The translations under genes were made by a program, and so were the position numbers. Below are positions 50,856 to 60,008 of a DNA stretch of 64,000 nucleotides, in pieces. Origin of the DNA: Ulvibacterium marinum (lineage in GTDB: Bacteria; Bacteroidota; Bacteroidia; Flavobacteriales; Flavobacteriaceae); the NCBI RefSeq assembly GCF_003626755.1, contig NZ_RBCJ01000003.1:687859-751858 (forward strand), in the 5' to 3' direction. Numbering within the stretch: position 1 is the stretch's first letter; every line of letters begins with the position of its first letter. Below the pieces are notes generated by a model. It searched no databases, had not been told where the DNA came from, and saw only the letters and a list, made by a program, of their open reading frames with translations.

Positions 50856-50950
50856 AAATTATGTAAATTCCCAAACAAAAGAGTAGTACTTGTTAATCTA
50901 CTTCTACTTTTATACTAAACGTTGACTGTTATCCGAAAATTTGTACACTA

Positions 50951-52087
50951 ATGAAAATTGAGAACAAAAAGCGTTTAATAGACTTTCCAATTATTTTACT
51001 TTTTTTGGTAATGTCATTCATTGGAGCGGCCCAAGACGCCAACCCCCCAATTTATACCTCTCCAATTGTCAATTCGGATAGGACGGTTGTATTCAATATC
51101 TATGCTCCCAAGGCAGAAAACATACATCTTATAAGTACCATCCAACCTGAAAGTATTCCATTGGTCAAAGCAAAAAATGGCCTTTGGTCAGTTACAATTG
51201 GCCCTGTACCTCCCGAAATTTATCACTATCAATTCAATGTTGATGGGGCTAAAATAACCGACATGAAAAACCAGTCTCCCTATCCATGGTTGGAGGGGAA
51301 AAGTGAATTGATAGTTCCGGGAACACCGGCTCTTTTGCATGAAGTATCGGATGTTCCCCATGGGACGCTACATGACCATATCTATCATTCAAGAACAATT
51401 GGGGGCCCAAATAAGGTAAGAATCTATACTCCACCCAATTACAATCCCCATGATGATAGGCACTATCCCGTTCTTTTTCTTCTTCATGGCTTTGGGGAAA
51501 AAGTGTCCTTTTGGTCCGATTTCGGGAAGATTAATTTAATTACCGACAATTTAATCGCCGAGGACAAAATTATGGAACCCATTATCGTGATGCCCAATGG
51601 CGATCCATTGGAAGCCGAGTATTATAGGTTTTTTAGCTCACAGACAGAGGGTAATATCTGGATGGAAAAAAATATTGATGTTTTGGACAAAGACCTTCGA
51701 AATGATTTGTTGCCGTTTTTGAAATCACATTATAAAGTGAAAACGGAAAAACAGAACATGGCAATATGCGGTTCGTCCATGGGAGGGATTCATGCCATTG
51801 TTTTAGGTGTTAGAAACTTGGACAAATTCAGTTGGGTAGTAGGATTGTCGACAGGCCTCAAGATACCGCCATTTGATATTGTGGACAAAGAACAAATTAA
51901 TGGATTAAAACTATTGCAATTAAATACCAGTAAAAAAGATGAATGGGGCTTTGCCCAAAGCAATAAAGTTCATAAATGGTTAACAGATCATGATATAAAA
52001 CACAATTATATAGTTACTGATGGCGGACATGAATGGGATACGTGGAGAAAAGACATGATTGCATTACTGCCCCGATTGTTTAGATAA
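50951..52087 (+). CDS. exported esterase with N-terminal CBM48/E-set domain
   Basis: The 378-residue product has a signal peptide (FPIILLFLVMSFIGAAQ). An Ig-like E-set domain follows (residues ~30-125, VFNIYAPKAENIHLIS; WSVTIGPVPPEIYHYQFNVD). An alpha/beta-hydrolase esterase-D-like domain completes it: FLLHGFGEK oxyanion turn, ICGSSMGG nucleophile Ser, and DGGHEWDTWRKD His. This layout is shared with feruloyl and acetyl-xylan esterases. It likely de-esterifies plant or algal polysaccharides. Confidence 0.83.
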   Translation: MKIENKKRLIDFPIILLFLVMSFIGAAQDANPPIYTSPIVNSDRTVVFNIYAPKAENIHLISTIQPESIPLVKAKNGLWSVTIGPVPPEIYHYQFNVDGAKITDMKNQSPYPWLEGKSELIVPGTPALLHEVSDVPHGTLHDHIYHSRTIGGPNKVRIYTPPNYNPHDDRHYPVLFLLHGFGEKVSFWSDFGKINLITDNLIAEDKIMEPIIVMPNGDPLEAEYYRFFSSQTEGNIWMEKNIDVLDKDLRNDLLPFLKSHYKVKTEKQNMAICGSSMGGIHAIVLGVRNLDKFSWVVGLSTGLKIPPFDIVDKEQINGLKLLQLNTSKKDEWGFAQSNKVHKWLTDHDIKHNYIVTDGGHEWDTWRKDMIALLPRLFR

Positions 52088-52194
52088 ACAAAATCAGAAT
52101 TAACCTAGGAAAGATTCGCAAATCGCCATTATAGTTTGCAAGAGTGCGACCGCAATTTGTTGTGAAGATTTATCCATATGCAATTGACAAGAGT

Positions 52195-53037
52195 ATGACA
52201 AAATTAAAATTGCCGGAAGCTCCAAATTCCATTCAGAAAGGAGTACCTCTAAAACTTGTTCTGGACAAGCCAGCCATTACACAGCTTGGGAGTAATTTGA
52301 AGTTGGTCCATAAAAAATTTGATGAAAGTTCCTTTGTTAAGGAAGCGGTGTCCAACATAGAACCTCTTACCCTAAAAGAGCGCGGTTTGAAGATAGCGGA
52401 AGTGTTAAAAAAATATTTGCCCAATACCTATTCGGAGGCGATAGCCGTATTACTAGCATCGCTTACCCCGCCTTTGAAGGATACGGAAAACCTGGGATTA
52501 TCCGGAATGTTTTATTTGCCCCATGTGAGTTTTGTGGAACAATATGGCCTAGACAGAAGCTATAACAACAATGAGGATTCCTTTGCTATTTCGATGAAAG
52601 CGCAGTACGAACTGACAAAACGGTTTTCTTCGGAGTTTTCGATCCGCAGTTTTATTATTGACCAACCTGATAGAACATTTTCCATTTTGTATGATTGGAT
52701 GAACGACCCGGATCCACATGTCCGCAGACTGTGCTCGGAAGGGACCAGACCTAGATTGCCTTGGGCACAAAAAATAAGTTTATTGGTGGAAGACCCCAGT
52801 CCTTCCTTACCGATATTGGAAAAATTAAAAAATGATGAAAACCTTTATGTAAGGCGAAGTGTAGCGAACCACGTTGGCGATATAGCAAAGGACAATTTGG
52901 ATTTAGCCTTGCAATTGTGTGAAAGCTGGCTTGGTAATGCATCCAAGGAGCTGAAATGGGTCATTCGTCATGCTCTAAGGCATCCTGCCAAAAAAAAAGT
53001 CGAGAAAGCCCTGGAACTTCGAACAAGGGCAAAATAA
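52195..53037 (+). CDS. DNA alkylation repair-like (AlkD/HEAT) protein
   Basis: The 280-residue helical-repeat protein has HEAT units DWMNDPDPHVRRLCSEGTRP, then LEKLKNDENLYVRRSVANHV and LQLCESWLGNASKELKWVIR. In this branch the WVIRHALRH ending and the Arg/Asp pairs line the DNA groove as in AlkD glycosylases for 3-methyl- or 7-methylpurines. The start at 52195 removes a weak 17-codon extension. Confidence 0.78.
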   Translation: MTKLKLPEAPNSIQKGVPLKLVLDKPAITQLGSNLKLVHKKFDESSFVKEAVSNIEPLTLKERGLKIAEVLKKYLPNTYSEAIAVLLASLTPPLKDTENLGLSGMFYLPHVSFVEQYGLDRSYNNNEDSFAISMKAQYELTKRFSSEFSIRSFIIDQPDRTFSILYDWMNDPDPHVRRLCSEGTRPRLPWAQKISLLVEDPSPSLPILEKLKNDENLYVRRSVANHVGDIAKDNLDLALQLCESWLGNASKELKWVIRHALRHPAKKKVEKALELRTRAK

Positions 53038-53081
53038 TAGGATGTCAAAATTTCTATCGCCCAAACTAGCACACACTCCGG

Positions 53082-53966
53082 TCAATTCAACTTCTCCTTA
53101 AAAAAGTCTATCGTTCTTTGCCATGCCAGTTCCGCGACTTCCTTATCGTACCGTGGCGTGGTAGTATTATGAAAACCATGGTTTACATTGGGATAGTTGT
53201 AGGCCACATACTCTTTTCCATTATCTTTTAAGGCTTCTTCGTAAGTGGGCCAACCTTCGTTTACCCGGGTATCCAATCCGGCAAACTGAAGCATAAGAGG
53301 TGCCTTTATTTTATCGATATCCTCTTTGGGCTGTCCTCCATAAAAAGGAACGGCCGCGGCCAATTCCGGTATTTTTACGGCCATCATATTGGAAATCCAT
53401 CCGCCAAAGCAAAAGCCTACGACTCCGATTTTTCCACTACAATCTTTGTGTGATTTTAGATAGTTATACGCAGCGATAAAGTCTTCCAACATTTTGTTAC
53501 GGTCCCTTTTTCGTTGCATGGCCCTCCCTTCGTCATCATTGCCGGGATAACCGCCCAGAGGGGTCAAGGCATCCGGGGCCAGGGTAATAAACCCTTCCAA
53601 GGCCGCCCTTCGAGCGGTATCTTCAATGTAAGGGTTCAACCCTCGATTTTCATGAACTACGACGATTCCTCCCAACTTTCCTTGGGCGTCCTTGGGCCTG
53701 GAGAGCAGCCCTTTGATCTCTCCCCCTCCTTCAGGTGAATCATAGGTAATATAATCTGAATCCAATCTTGGGTCATCTTTTTTGACCAGCATAGTATCTA
53801 CATAGTTGGGCATTAAAAAACTCATCAACGAGGTAACGGTGATGCCCCCAACTGCATAAAGTCCTAATTTTTCAATGAATTCCCGACGTTGGATTTTATT
53901 ATGGGCATAGTCATCATACAGGTCAAAAACTTCCTGCTTAATGTCATCTTTTTTCAGTGTTTTCAT
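53082..53966 (-). CDS. dienelactone hydrolase family protein, possible Tat substrate
   Basis: The 294-residue product has an N-terminal [19 protein letters not shown] segment that fits a Tat-type signal or membrane anchor. The DLH fold follows: [12 protein letters not shown] with the conserved Glu, GVVGFCFGG with Cys nucleophile in G-F-C-F-G-G, and [15 protein letters not shown] with the His. The native role is hydrolysis of small lactones or esters. It is followed by the MBL gene in the same direction (18-base gap to the next upstream stop). Confidence 0.83.
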   Translation of the reverse strand: MKTLKKDDIKQEVFDLYDDYAHNKIQRREFIEKLGLYAVGGITVTSLMSFLMPNYVDTMLVKKDDPRLDSDYITYDSPEGGGEIKGLLSRPKDAQGKLGGIVVVHENRGLNPYIEDTARRAALEGFITLAPDALTPLGGYPGNDDEGRAMQRKRDRNKMLEDFIAAYNYLKSHKDCSGKIGVVGFCFGGWISNMMAVKIPELAAAVPFYGGQPKEDIDKIKAPLMLQFAGLDTRVNEGWPTYEEALKDNGKEYVAYNYPNVNHGFHNTTTPRYDKEVAELAWQRTIDFFKEKLN

Positions 53967-53982
53967 ACTAATGCTGTTTTAA

Positions 53983-54864
53983 TCAATCCACAGTTTTGTA
54001 AATGGATTCGATGATTCGATCTGAATTGATAAACCCTTGGCCATGGGTAGTGTCCCATTCCTTTGAAAGACCCATATTCTGGGCTTCGACTATGGTTTTT
54101 CCATCGTCTTTAGCTTTCTTGACCCGTATGCGCAACGTAGCCAGCATATCGCGAAAGGCTACCAAATCTTTTCTACCCATAACCTTGCCGTGACCGGGAA
54201 TTATTTGGGTATCCTCGTCCACAATAAAAAGGGCCATATTCAAATTTTTGATAAAACCATCAATGTCTCCATTGGAATTGATGTCGATAAAGGGATAGCC
54301 ATTGGTCAAGTTATCGCCCATGTGAATAACATTGCTTTGCGGAAAGTACATATAGGAGTCCCCATCGGTATGTGAGTTGTTGACATGCATGAGATGCAGG
54401 GAATTTAAGCTATCCAAATGTATGGTAAACGCATCATTAAAGGTAATCTGGGGCAATGCGGCATACGGTGAGGACGGGGTGGTCCTGCCTCCACTTCGTT
54501 CCTGCTTTTTGGACATACGTTTGCGGACGTTATCATGCGCAATAATTATGGCCCCTGAATTTCCCAGGTTTTCATTACCACCAGTATGGTCTCCATGCCA
54601 ATGCGTATTCAGCACAAATTTGATAGGCTTATCCGTGATTTCCTTGACCTTTGAAAGGATTTTTTCGGTCAAGGCCCCAAATTGATCATCAATAAGATAG
54701 GCATAGGTATCGCCAATTGCCAAACCTATGTTCCCGCCCCGGCCATAAAGTACGTGGACATTGTCTGCAAGCTTTTCCGAAGTAATGTTTACATCGTCCA
54801 TATCGTTTTGTGCAAAACCGTTTAAAAAGAAAAGCCCCAGAAATGCGTATATCAGTTTTTTCAT
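53983..54864 (-). CDS. MBL-fold metallo-hydrolase, exported
   Basis: The 293-residue product has a signal peptide (LIYAFLGLFFLNGFAQ). The zinc site HWHGDHTGG (H-x-H-x-D-H), a later NNSHTDGDSYMYF His and PGHGKVMGR His complete a class-B3-like binuclear centre. Candidate activities include lactonase and related hydrolases; beta-lactamase activity cannot be inferred. The start at 54864 fits the signal peptide; the upstream 12 codons do not. Confidence 0.85.
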   Translation of the reverse strand: MKKLIYAFLGLFFLNGFAQNDMDDVNITSEKLADNVHVLYGRGGNIGLAIGDTYAYLIDDQFGALTEKILSKVKEITDKPIKFVLNTHWHGDHTGGNENLGNSGAIIIAHDNVRKRMSKKQERSGGRTTPSSPYAALPQITFNDAFTIHLDSLNSLHLMHVNNSHTDGDSYMYFPQSNVIHMGDNLTNGYPFIDINSNGDIDGFIKNLNMALFIVDEDTQIIPGHGKVMGRKDLVAFRDMLATLRIRVKKAKDDGKTIVEAQNMGLSKEWDTTHGQGFINSDRIIESIYKTVD

Positions 54865-54907
54865 TTCATAACTTTTAGTGTTGTTTTTGGTCGGGGTCAT
54901 AATATTA

Positions 54908-55609
54908 TCATTTGAGCAGACTTTTCATAAACTCCTCCTTATACGCCCTTCCGATGGGGATTTTATTTTGATTTACGAGGTAGACCAAATTGCCTGAAAT
55001 CCGCTCGATTTTTTCCGTATTTAAGATAAAGGATTTATGGATCCTAAAAAAATGATGGCCTTCCAACTCATGCAGCCAATGCCGAAGGGGTTCATTGGAG
55101 AGGAGTTTGCCCTTATGGGTATGTATTTCGGTATAGTCTGCGTCTGATTGGATATGGATGATATCGCTTATTCGAATCTTTATATGCTCGTGTCCCGATT
55201 TTATATAGATTTCCTTTTTCAACTGATTTCCCGCTGAAATGGTATCGAGTCTGTCTATTTGGCCTGTATGGGGTATTTTGGAAATGGCCTGTAGGAAGCG
55301 TTGAAAGGAGAAAGGTTTTAATAAGTAATCCACCACGTTGAGGTCATAGCTCTCCAAGGCATAATCCGGGAAGGCCGTAGTCAATATTACATGGGGTGGA
55401 TTGGGCAAGGTCTTTAAAAATTCGATTCCGGAAATTTTGGGAAGGTGAATATCCAGGAACATGATATCTACCTTTTCGCTTTTTAGGAATTCCATGGCGG
55501 AAATTGCATCAGAAAACACCTCTTTTAGGGTTAAGGTGCCCACATCGGCTATAAATTTTTTTAAAATTCGCTGGGCCGGCGGCTGATCCTCTATGATGAT
55601 ACAATTCAT
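54908..55609 (-). CDS. LytTR-type response regulator
   Basis: The 233-residue product has a receiver domain with acidic pair E7-D8, phosphoacceptor D53 in FLDIHLPK and the LLKPFSF Lys. It then has a LytTR DNA-binding domain from ~135 (EIYIKSGHEHIKIRISDIIH; FFRIHKSFILNTEKI). The start overlaps the histidine-kinase stop by 4 bases, giving a coupled two-component pair. The target is not known; the divergent TonB-receptor-like gene at 56826 is a candidate. Confidence 0.9.
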   Translation of the reverse strand: MNCIIIEDQPPAQRILKKFIADVGTLTLKEVFSDAISAMEFLKSEKVDIMFLDIHLPKISGIEFLKTLPNPPHVILTTAFPDYALESYDLNVVDYLLKPFSFQRFLQAISKIPHTGQIDRLDTISAGNQLKKEIYIKSGHEHIKIRISDIIHIQSDADYTEIHTHKGKLLSNEPLRHWLHELEGHHFFRIHKSFILNTEKIERISGNLVYLVNQNKIPIGRAYKEEFMKSLLK

Positions 55610-56613
55610 TGTGCTTTCGTTTTTTCCAATTCTAACTCCAAATGCACTTCAAAATTTTCATCTTTTCGATTGATGTCCAATCGATGTTTATTCGGATATA
55701 GCAGTTCCAAACGTTTTTTTACGTTTTCCAGACCAATGCCTTTGGCCACGGTATCCAAAGCTTCCGATGCCTTAAAGTTATTCTTACAATAGAATTTCAA
55801 CGTGTCACCCTCCAATCGCAAATCGATATCGATGGTAATATTACTAGACTGTCCTGACTGGCTATGCTTAAACGCGTTTTCAATAAAAACGATTAAAATC
55901 AGGGGGGCTATTTTATGGTCCGAGGCGATATTTTGTGTGTTGAAATTCACCTTTCCCCGTTCCTCGATCTGCAGTTTGTTCAACTTTACGAAATTATGCA
56001 ACTGTTCTATTTCCTTGGCCAAGGGAACAAACTTCTCCTTGCATTCGTACAACATATACCGGAGTACCCCGCTAAGTTCAAGAATAATTTCCGGGGTCTT
56101 GGCCGAGTTTTCCAAGGCATGCGAATAGAGATTGTTCAGGTTGTTGAACAAAAAATGGGGATTGATCTGGGATCGCAAAAACTGAAGTTCGCTTTCCTGG
56201 ATGGTACTTGTGAGCTCATCGATCTGTCGCTGTTTTTGAAGGACATCCCATCCAAATTTGAATCCGGATAGAATTACAATGATTGGTAGTACATCGAACA
56301 GGGCAAAATAAATACCTGGGAAAATCCTGGCTCTACGGGTACCGGCAAAGAATATTTGCTCCAATATAAATTCCTCGATTAAAATAACTGCAAAAATGAC
56401 CAGGGCCACCCACCCGAAGAAAGCCCACTGTTTTTTTCGGTACAGGAATCGGGGCATCAAATAATAGGTGATAAAGGCGGCTGCCAGGGCATAGCTCAAA
56501 AAAGACCATATTTGAAATCCATCGATGCCCGGATCGTTCCTGTCAAAGGAATAAAACAGAAGCACCAAGATGTGCAATACAATCTGAAAGAAGAGCTCTT
56601 TTCTTGAAATCAC
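55606..56613 (-). CDS. LytS/YehU-type sensor histidine kinase
   Basis: The 335-residue product has four membrane helices in the first ~130 residues. A His_kinase domain follows with SQINPHFLFNNLNNLYSHAL (H-box), IVFIENAFKHSQSG (N-box) and GIGLENVKKRLELLYP (G-box). It phosphorylates the coupled LytTR regulator. No periplasmic sensor domain is large enough to name a ligand. Confidence 0.9.
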   Translation of the reverse strand: MISRKELFFQIVLHILVLLFYSFDRNDPGIDGFQIWSFLSYALAAAFITYYLMPRFLYRKKQWAFFGWVALVIFAVILIEEFILEQIFFAGTRRARIFPGIYFALFDVLPIIVILSGFKFGWDVLQKQRQIDELTSTIQESELQFLRSQINPHFLFNNLNNLYSHALENSAKTPEIILELSGVLRYMLYECKEKFVPLAKEIEQLHNFVKLNKLQIEERGKVNFNTQNIASDHKIAPLILIVFIENAFKHSQSGQSSNITIDIDLRLEGDTLKFYCKNNFKASEALDTVAKGIGLENVKKRLELLYPNKHRLDINRKDENFEVHLELELEKTKAQ

Positions 56614-56825
56614 AAGAATTGAAATTTGAATGGTCTAAACTAAAGTATAAAAGGTAACCCATAAAAAGTTGTATTCCAAACGACGTTCTTTCTCCCCTGA
56701 ACAACAGCGCTACATAAATTTTTACGGATAATTGTCGATTGGGGCCATATCCATGTCGTTTATAGGATTTTGTTTTCAATTTTTTCTTAAGAATTCCATC
56801 TTTGAAAGTATAATTGGAATACCCT

Positions 56826-59216
56826 ATGAATTTGAAATCAAAATGTCTTGCTTATTTCTTGTTTAGCTTTTTTATGGCTATCTGTACGACTTTTGCCCAA
56901 AATACGGGCCCTATTACCATAAAGGGTATAGTAGTGGAACAGACTGGAGGACAGCCCGTGTCCTTTGCCACGGTAATGGTTGCGGATAACGAGACCAAAA
57001 AACCCATTAGCGGCACTACAACCTTGGACGACGGAAGTTTTGTTCTAGAGACCGAGGCGAATAATTTTTACATTGAAATCAGTTTCCTGGGTTTTCAAAC
57101 AAGGACCTTTGGCCAGCCCGAGGTACGGAGTAAGACTATTGATCTGGGCACCATTGAACTTTCCGAGGATGCCGAACAATTGAAGGAAGTAGTCGTCCGC
57201 GGCGAGGAATCCGTTACAGAATTTAAGTTGGACAAACGTGTTTTTAACGTGGGAAAGGATTTGAGCACTACTGGGGCAAGCGCCTTGGACGTTTTGAACA
57301 ACGTACCCTCCGTAAATGTAAGTATCGAGGGCCAGATAAGTCTAAGGGGAAGTGCAGGAGTACAGGTGCTCATCAACGGAAAGCCTTCCATTATTGCCAG
57401 TGAGGAAGGGAATACCTTGGGTACCATTACCGCTGACATGATCGATAGGGTGGAGGTCATCACCAATCCATCTGCCAAATATGATGCGGAGGGCACATCG
57501 GGCATTATCAATATTGTCATTAAAAAAGAAGAAAGGAAAGGGTTTAACGGCTCCGTTTCCGTAAATGCCGGTGCTCCTGAAAACAATAGCGTGGGGATAA
57601 GCTTAAACCGAAGGACAGAGAAGTTTAATCTATTCAGTCAGATAGGGGTAGGATTCCGAGATCTGCCCAACGACATTGATAATAGGAATGTGGATCTGAT
57701 AAACAATACCACTATTTTGACCACCGGTGAGGAATTCAGGAATGAAAATTATTACAATTTCATATTGGGAACGGACTACTACCTAAGCCCCAATGACGTT
57801 ATAACACTCTCGGGAAACTTTGCCCTGGAGCTTGAAGATCAACCCTCTACCACCAATTTTGCCGCCTTAGACGCCTCGGATGAAATTACCTCTCAATGGG
57901 AACGTAATGAAACCACGGAAGCTACCAATCCAAAATTCCAATATGAACTGCAGTATAAAAAAGATTTTAAAGGGGATGAGGACCACACATTAATGTTTAG
58001 TGCATTGGGGAGCTTCTTTGGAAAGGACCAATCCTCGGATTTTCTGGATACCACAATTTCCGGAGAAAACAATGATGATGCGCAACGGACCCGTACGGAT
58101 TTTAAGGAATCTGTTTTTACCTTTAAATTGGACTATACCTTACCTCTTGCCAAGAAATGGACCATGGAAACTGGAACACAGTATGTCCTCAATGACGTAA
58201 GCAATGATTTTGAGGTCAATGATCTGATAGGGGGGGAATTTATCAATGACCCCGGTCTGACCAATATTTTTGAGTTTGACCAGAAGGTTCTGGGACTTTA
58301 TGGCACCGGAGCCTATGAAGGGGAAAAATGGGGGGTAAAGGGAGGCTTACGTTTAGAGCAAACAGATTTGAACACCATACTGATCAATACCAACGAAATC
58401 AATGATCAGAATTATACCAACCTATTTCCCAGCGTACATACCTCCTATAAATTTTCCGAAAAGATATCGTTGCAGGCCGGTTACTCAAAACGTATTTATA
58501 GGCCACGGCTCTGGGATTTAAATCCTTTTTTCAATATTCGGAACAATTTTAACATTCGTCAAGGCAATCCGGACTTAATGCCGGAGTTTACCGATTCCTA
58601 TGAGGTTACCAGTATTTTCTTTATAGGCAGAACTTCCCTTAATTTTGGAGTCTATCATCGGTATACCACGGATGTTATTGAGAGAATATCCATTTTTGAA
58701 AACAACGTGAATACGGTAAGACCGGAGAATATCGGTACCAATAGGGCCACAGGAATGGAATTCAATACCAAATATAGTCCTGTTAAATGGCTGACCCTCA
58801 ATGCCGACTTTAACTACAGCCAGTTTGCCCGTGATGGCTCTTTTGATGGTACCGTCTTCGATTTCAGTGCAAACCAATGGTCTTCCAAATTGATGACCAA
58901 GGTGAAGCTTCCTGCGGACATTGATTTGGAAGCCACCGGAAATTATCGATCTAGCTACGAAACCGTTCAAGGTAGGATAAGTGAAATGGCTTTTTTGGAC
59001 CTGGGTCTACGAAAAAAAATGTTTAAGGGAAGGGGTGTACTGAACTTAAGCGTACGTGATGCCTTTGCATCCAGAATACGAGAAAATGAAATAAGTCAGG
59101 AAAATTTCTTTATCTATAGTCGCCGTTTAAGGGGCACTTTTGTGGCCTTTGGATTCAGTTACGGTTTTGGAAAAGGTGAAGCCATGGAGTTTACTGGTGC
59201 GCGAAGAAGATTTTAA
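56826..59216 (+). CDS. outer-membrane beta-barrel protein, TonB-receptor-like
   Basis: The 796-residue product has a signal peptide (LAYFLFSFFMAICTTFAQ). A carboxypeptidase-regulatory-like domain follows (residues ~28-110, ITIKGIVVEQTGGQPVSFAT), then a plug-type segment (SVNVSIEGQISLRGSAGVQV, IDRVEVITNPSAKYDAEGTS) and a C-terminal OMP_b-brl_3 barrel. There is no SusD partner beside it. It may import small compounds or metal chelates. The PepSY protein follows with 30 bases between, and the divergent two-component pair may regulate it. ATG at 56826 is preferred over the one at 56814. Confidence 0.88.
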   Translation: MNLKSKCLAYFLFSFFMAICTTFAQNTGPITIKGIVVEQTGGQPVSFATVMVADNETKKPISGTTTLDDGSFVLETEANNFYIEISFLGFQTRTFGQPEVRSKTIDLGTIELSEDAEQLKEVVVRGEESVTEFKLDKRVFNVGKDLSTTGASALDVLNNVPSVNVSIEGQISLRGSAGVQVLINGKPSIIASEEGNTLGTITADMIDRVEVITNPSAKYDAEGTSGIINIVIKKEERKGFNGSVSVNAGAPENNSVGISLNRRTEKFNLFSQIGVGFRDLPNDIDNRNVDLINNTTILTTGEEFRNENYYNFILGTDYYLSPNDVITLSGNFALELEDQPSTTNFAALDASDEITSQWERNETTEATNPKFQYELQYKKDFKGDEDHTLMFSALGSFFGKDQSSDFLDTTISGENNDDAQRTRTDFKESVFTFKLDYTLPLAKKWTMETGTQYVLNDVSNDFEVNDLIGGEFINDPGLTNIFEFDQKVLGLYGTGAYEGEKWGVKGGLRLEQTDLNTILINTNEINDQNYTNLFPSVHTSYKFSEKISLQAGYSKRIYRPRLWDLNPFFNIRNNFNIRQGNPDLMPEFTDSYEVTSIFFIGRTSLNFGVYHRYTTDVIERISIFENNVNTVRPENIGTNRATGMEFNTKYSPVKWLTLNADFNYSQFARDGSFDGTVFDFSANQWSSKLMTKVKLPADIDLEATGNYRSSYETVQGRISEMAFLDLGLRKKMFKGRGVLNLSVRDAFASRIRENEISQENFFIYSRRLRGTFVAFGFSYGFGKGEAMEFTGARRRF

Positions 59217-59246
59217 TATATTTTTGCGGCCGAATAAACTTTGATT

Positions 59247-59756
59247 ATGGGAAGAAAGACCGAACAGACCATGCGTACCTACCATAGGTATCTAGGCTTT
59301 TTTTTAGCTGGAATCATGGCCATGTACGCCATTAGCGGAATCGTACTTATTTTTAGAAATACAGACTATTTAAAAAAGGACATACAAATTGAAAAAAAGC
59401 TGGAAACCCATCTTACGGCCCAAAATTTGGGCAAAGCTCTAAAGAAAAAGAAGCTCAAGGTAAATAAGGAAGAAGGAGGAATCATCTATTTTGAAACCGG
59501 CACCTACAATACAACAACGGGGGAGGCCCAATACCTTGAGAAACGTTTACCTTTGGTATTAGATAAAATGGCCAAAATCCATAAGGCCAATTCCGATCAC
59601 CCCTTATTTTTTCTCAATATCTTTTTTGGAGTGTCCCTTTTATTTTTTGTACTATCCGCCTTTTGGATGTTTAGGCCAAACACCCCAATATTTAAAAAAG
59701 GACTTTATTTTACTTTTGGAGGTGTTATTCTTACCTTGATTTTGTTATTTGTTTGA
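59247..59756 (+). CDS. PepSY-type membrane protein
   Basis: The 169-residue product has one N-terminal and two C-terminal membrane helices. It begins RTYHRYLGFFLAGIMAMYAISGIVLIF, with the conserved His of the PepSY-associated TM fold (HRYLG). A PepSY-like periplasmic part and a second conserved His (KIHKANSDHPLFF) follow. Such proteins often act in iron or haem reduction next to TonB receptors, as here. ATG at 59247 is used instead of the upstream TTG. Confidence 0.78.
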   Translation: MGRKTEQTMRTYHRYLGFFLAGIMAMYAISGIVLIFRNTDYLKKDIQIEKKLETHLTAQNLGKALKKKKLKVNKEEGGIIYFETGTYNTTTGEAQYLEKRLPLVLDKMAKIHKANSDHPLFFLNIFFGVSLLFFVLSAFWMFRPNTPIFKKGLYFTFGGVILTLILLFV

Positions 59757-59872
59757 CCAGCGGGCAAACCGTACATTTGTTTACGGCGATAAGATTCGAT
59801 TCGGTTATAAAAAGTAAATGTATATCCGTAATTGTCCAGTAGCCAGAATAAACTATTTGAAATGTGATTTTT

Positions 59873-59953
59873 GTCACCTTGAGCGCAGTCGAAAGGTCGA
59901 CAAAAACATCTCGACTACGCCTGTCTGCCGACAAAGGCAGGCTCGATGTGACA
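59873..59953. repeat. REP-like composite palindrome
   Basis: GTCACCTTGAGCGCAGTCGA at the left matches TCGACTACGC and CTCGATGTGAC at the right as an imperfect stem. It has an inner hairpin GCCTG/CAGGC around 59920-59942. The same unit recurs inverted at 24866. The gap between the PepSY gene and the next gene (59757-60008) contains nothing else. Confidence 0.55.
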
Positions 59954-60008
59954 GTTGGATTCAATGCTGGTACGACAACGTGGAATCATAAAAGTAAAAA
60001 ATGATCAA

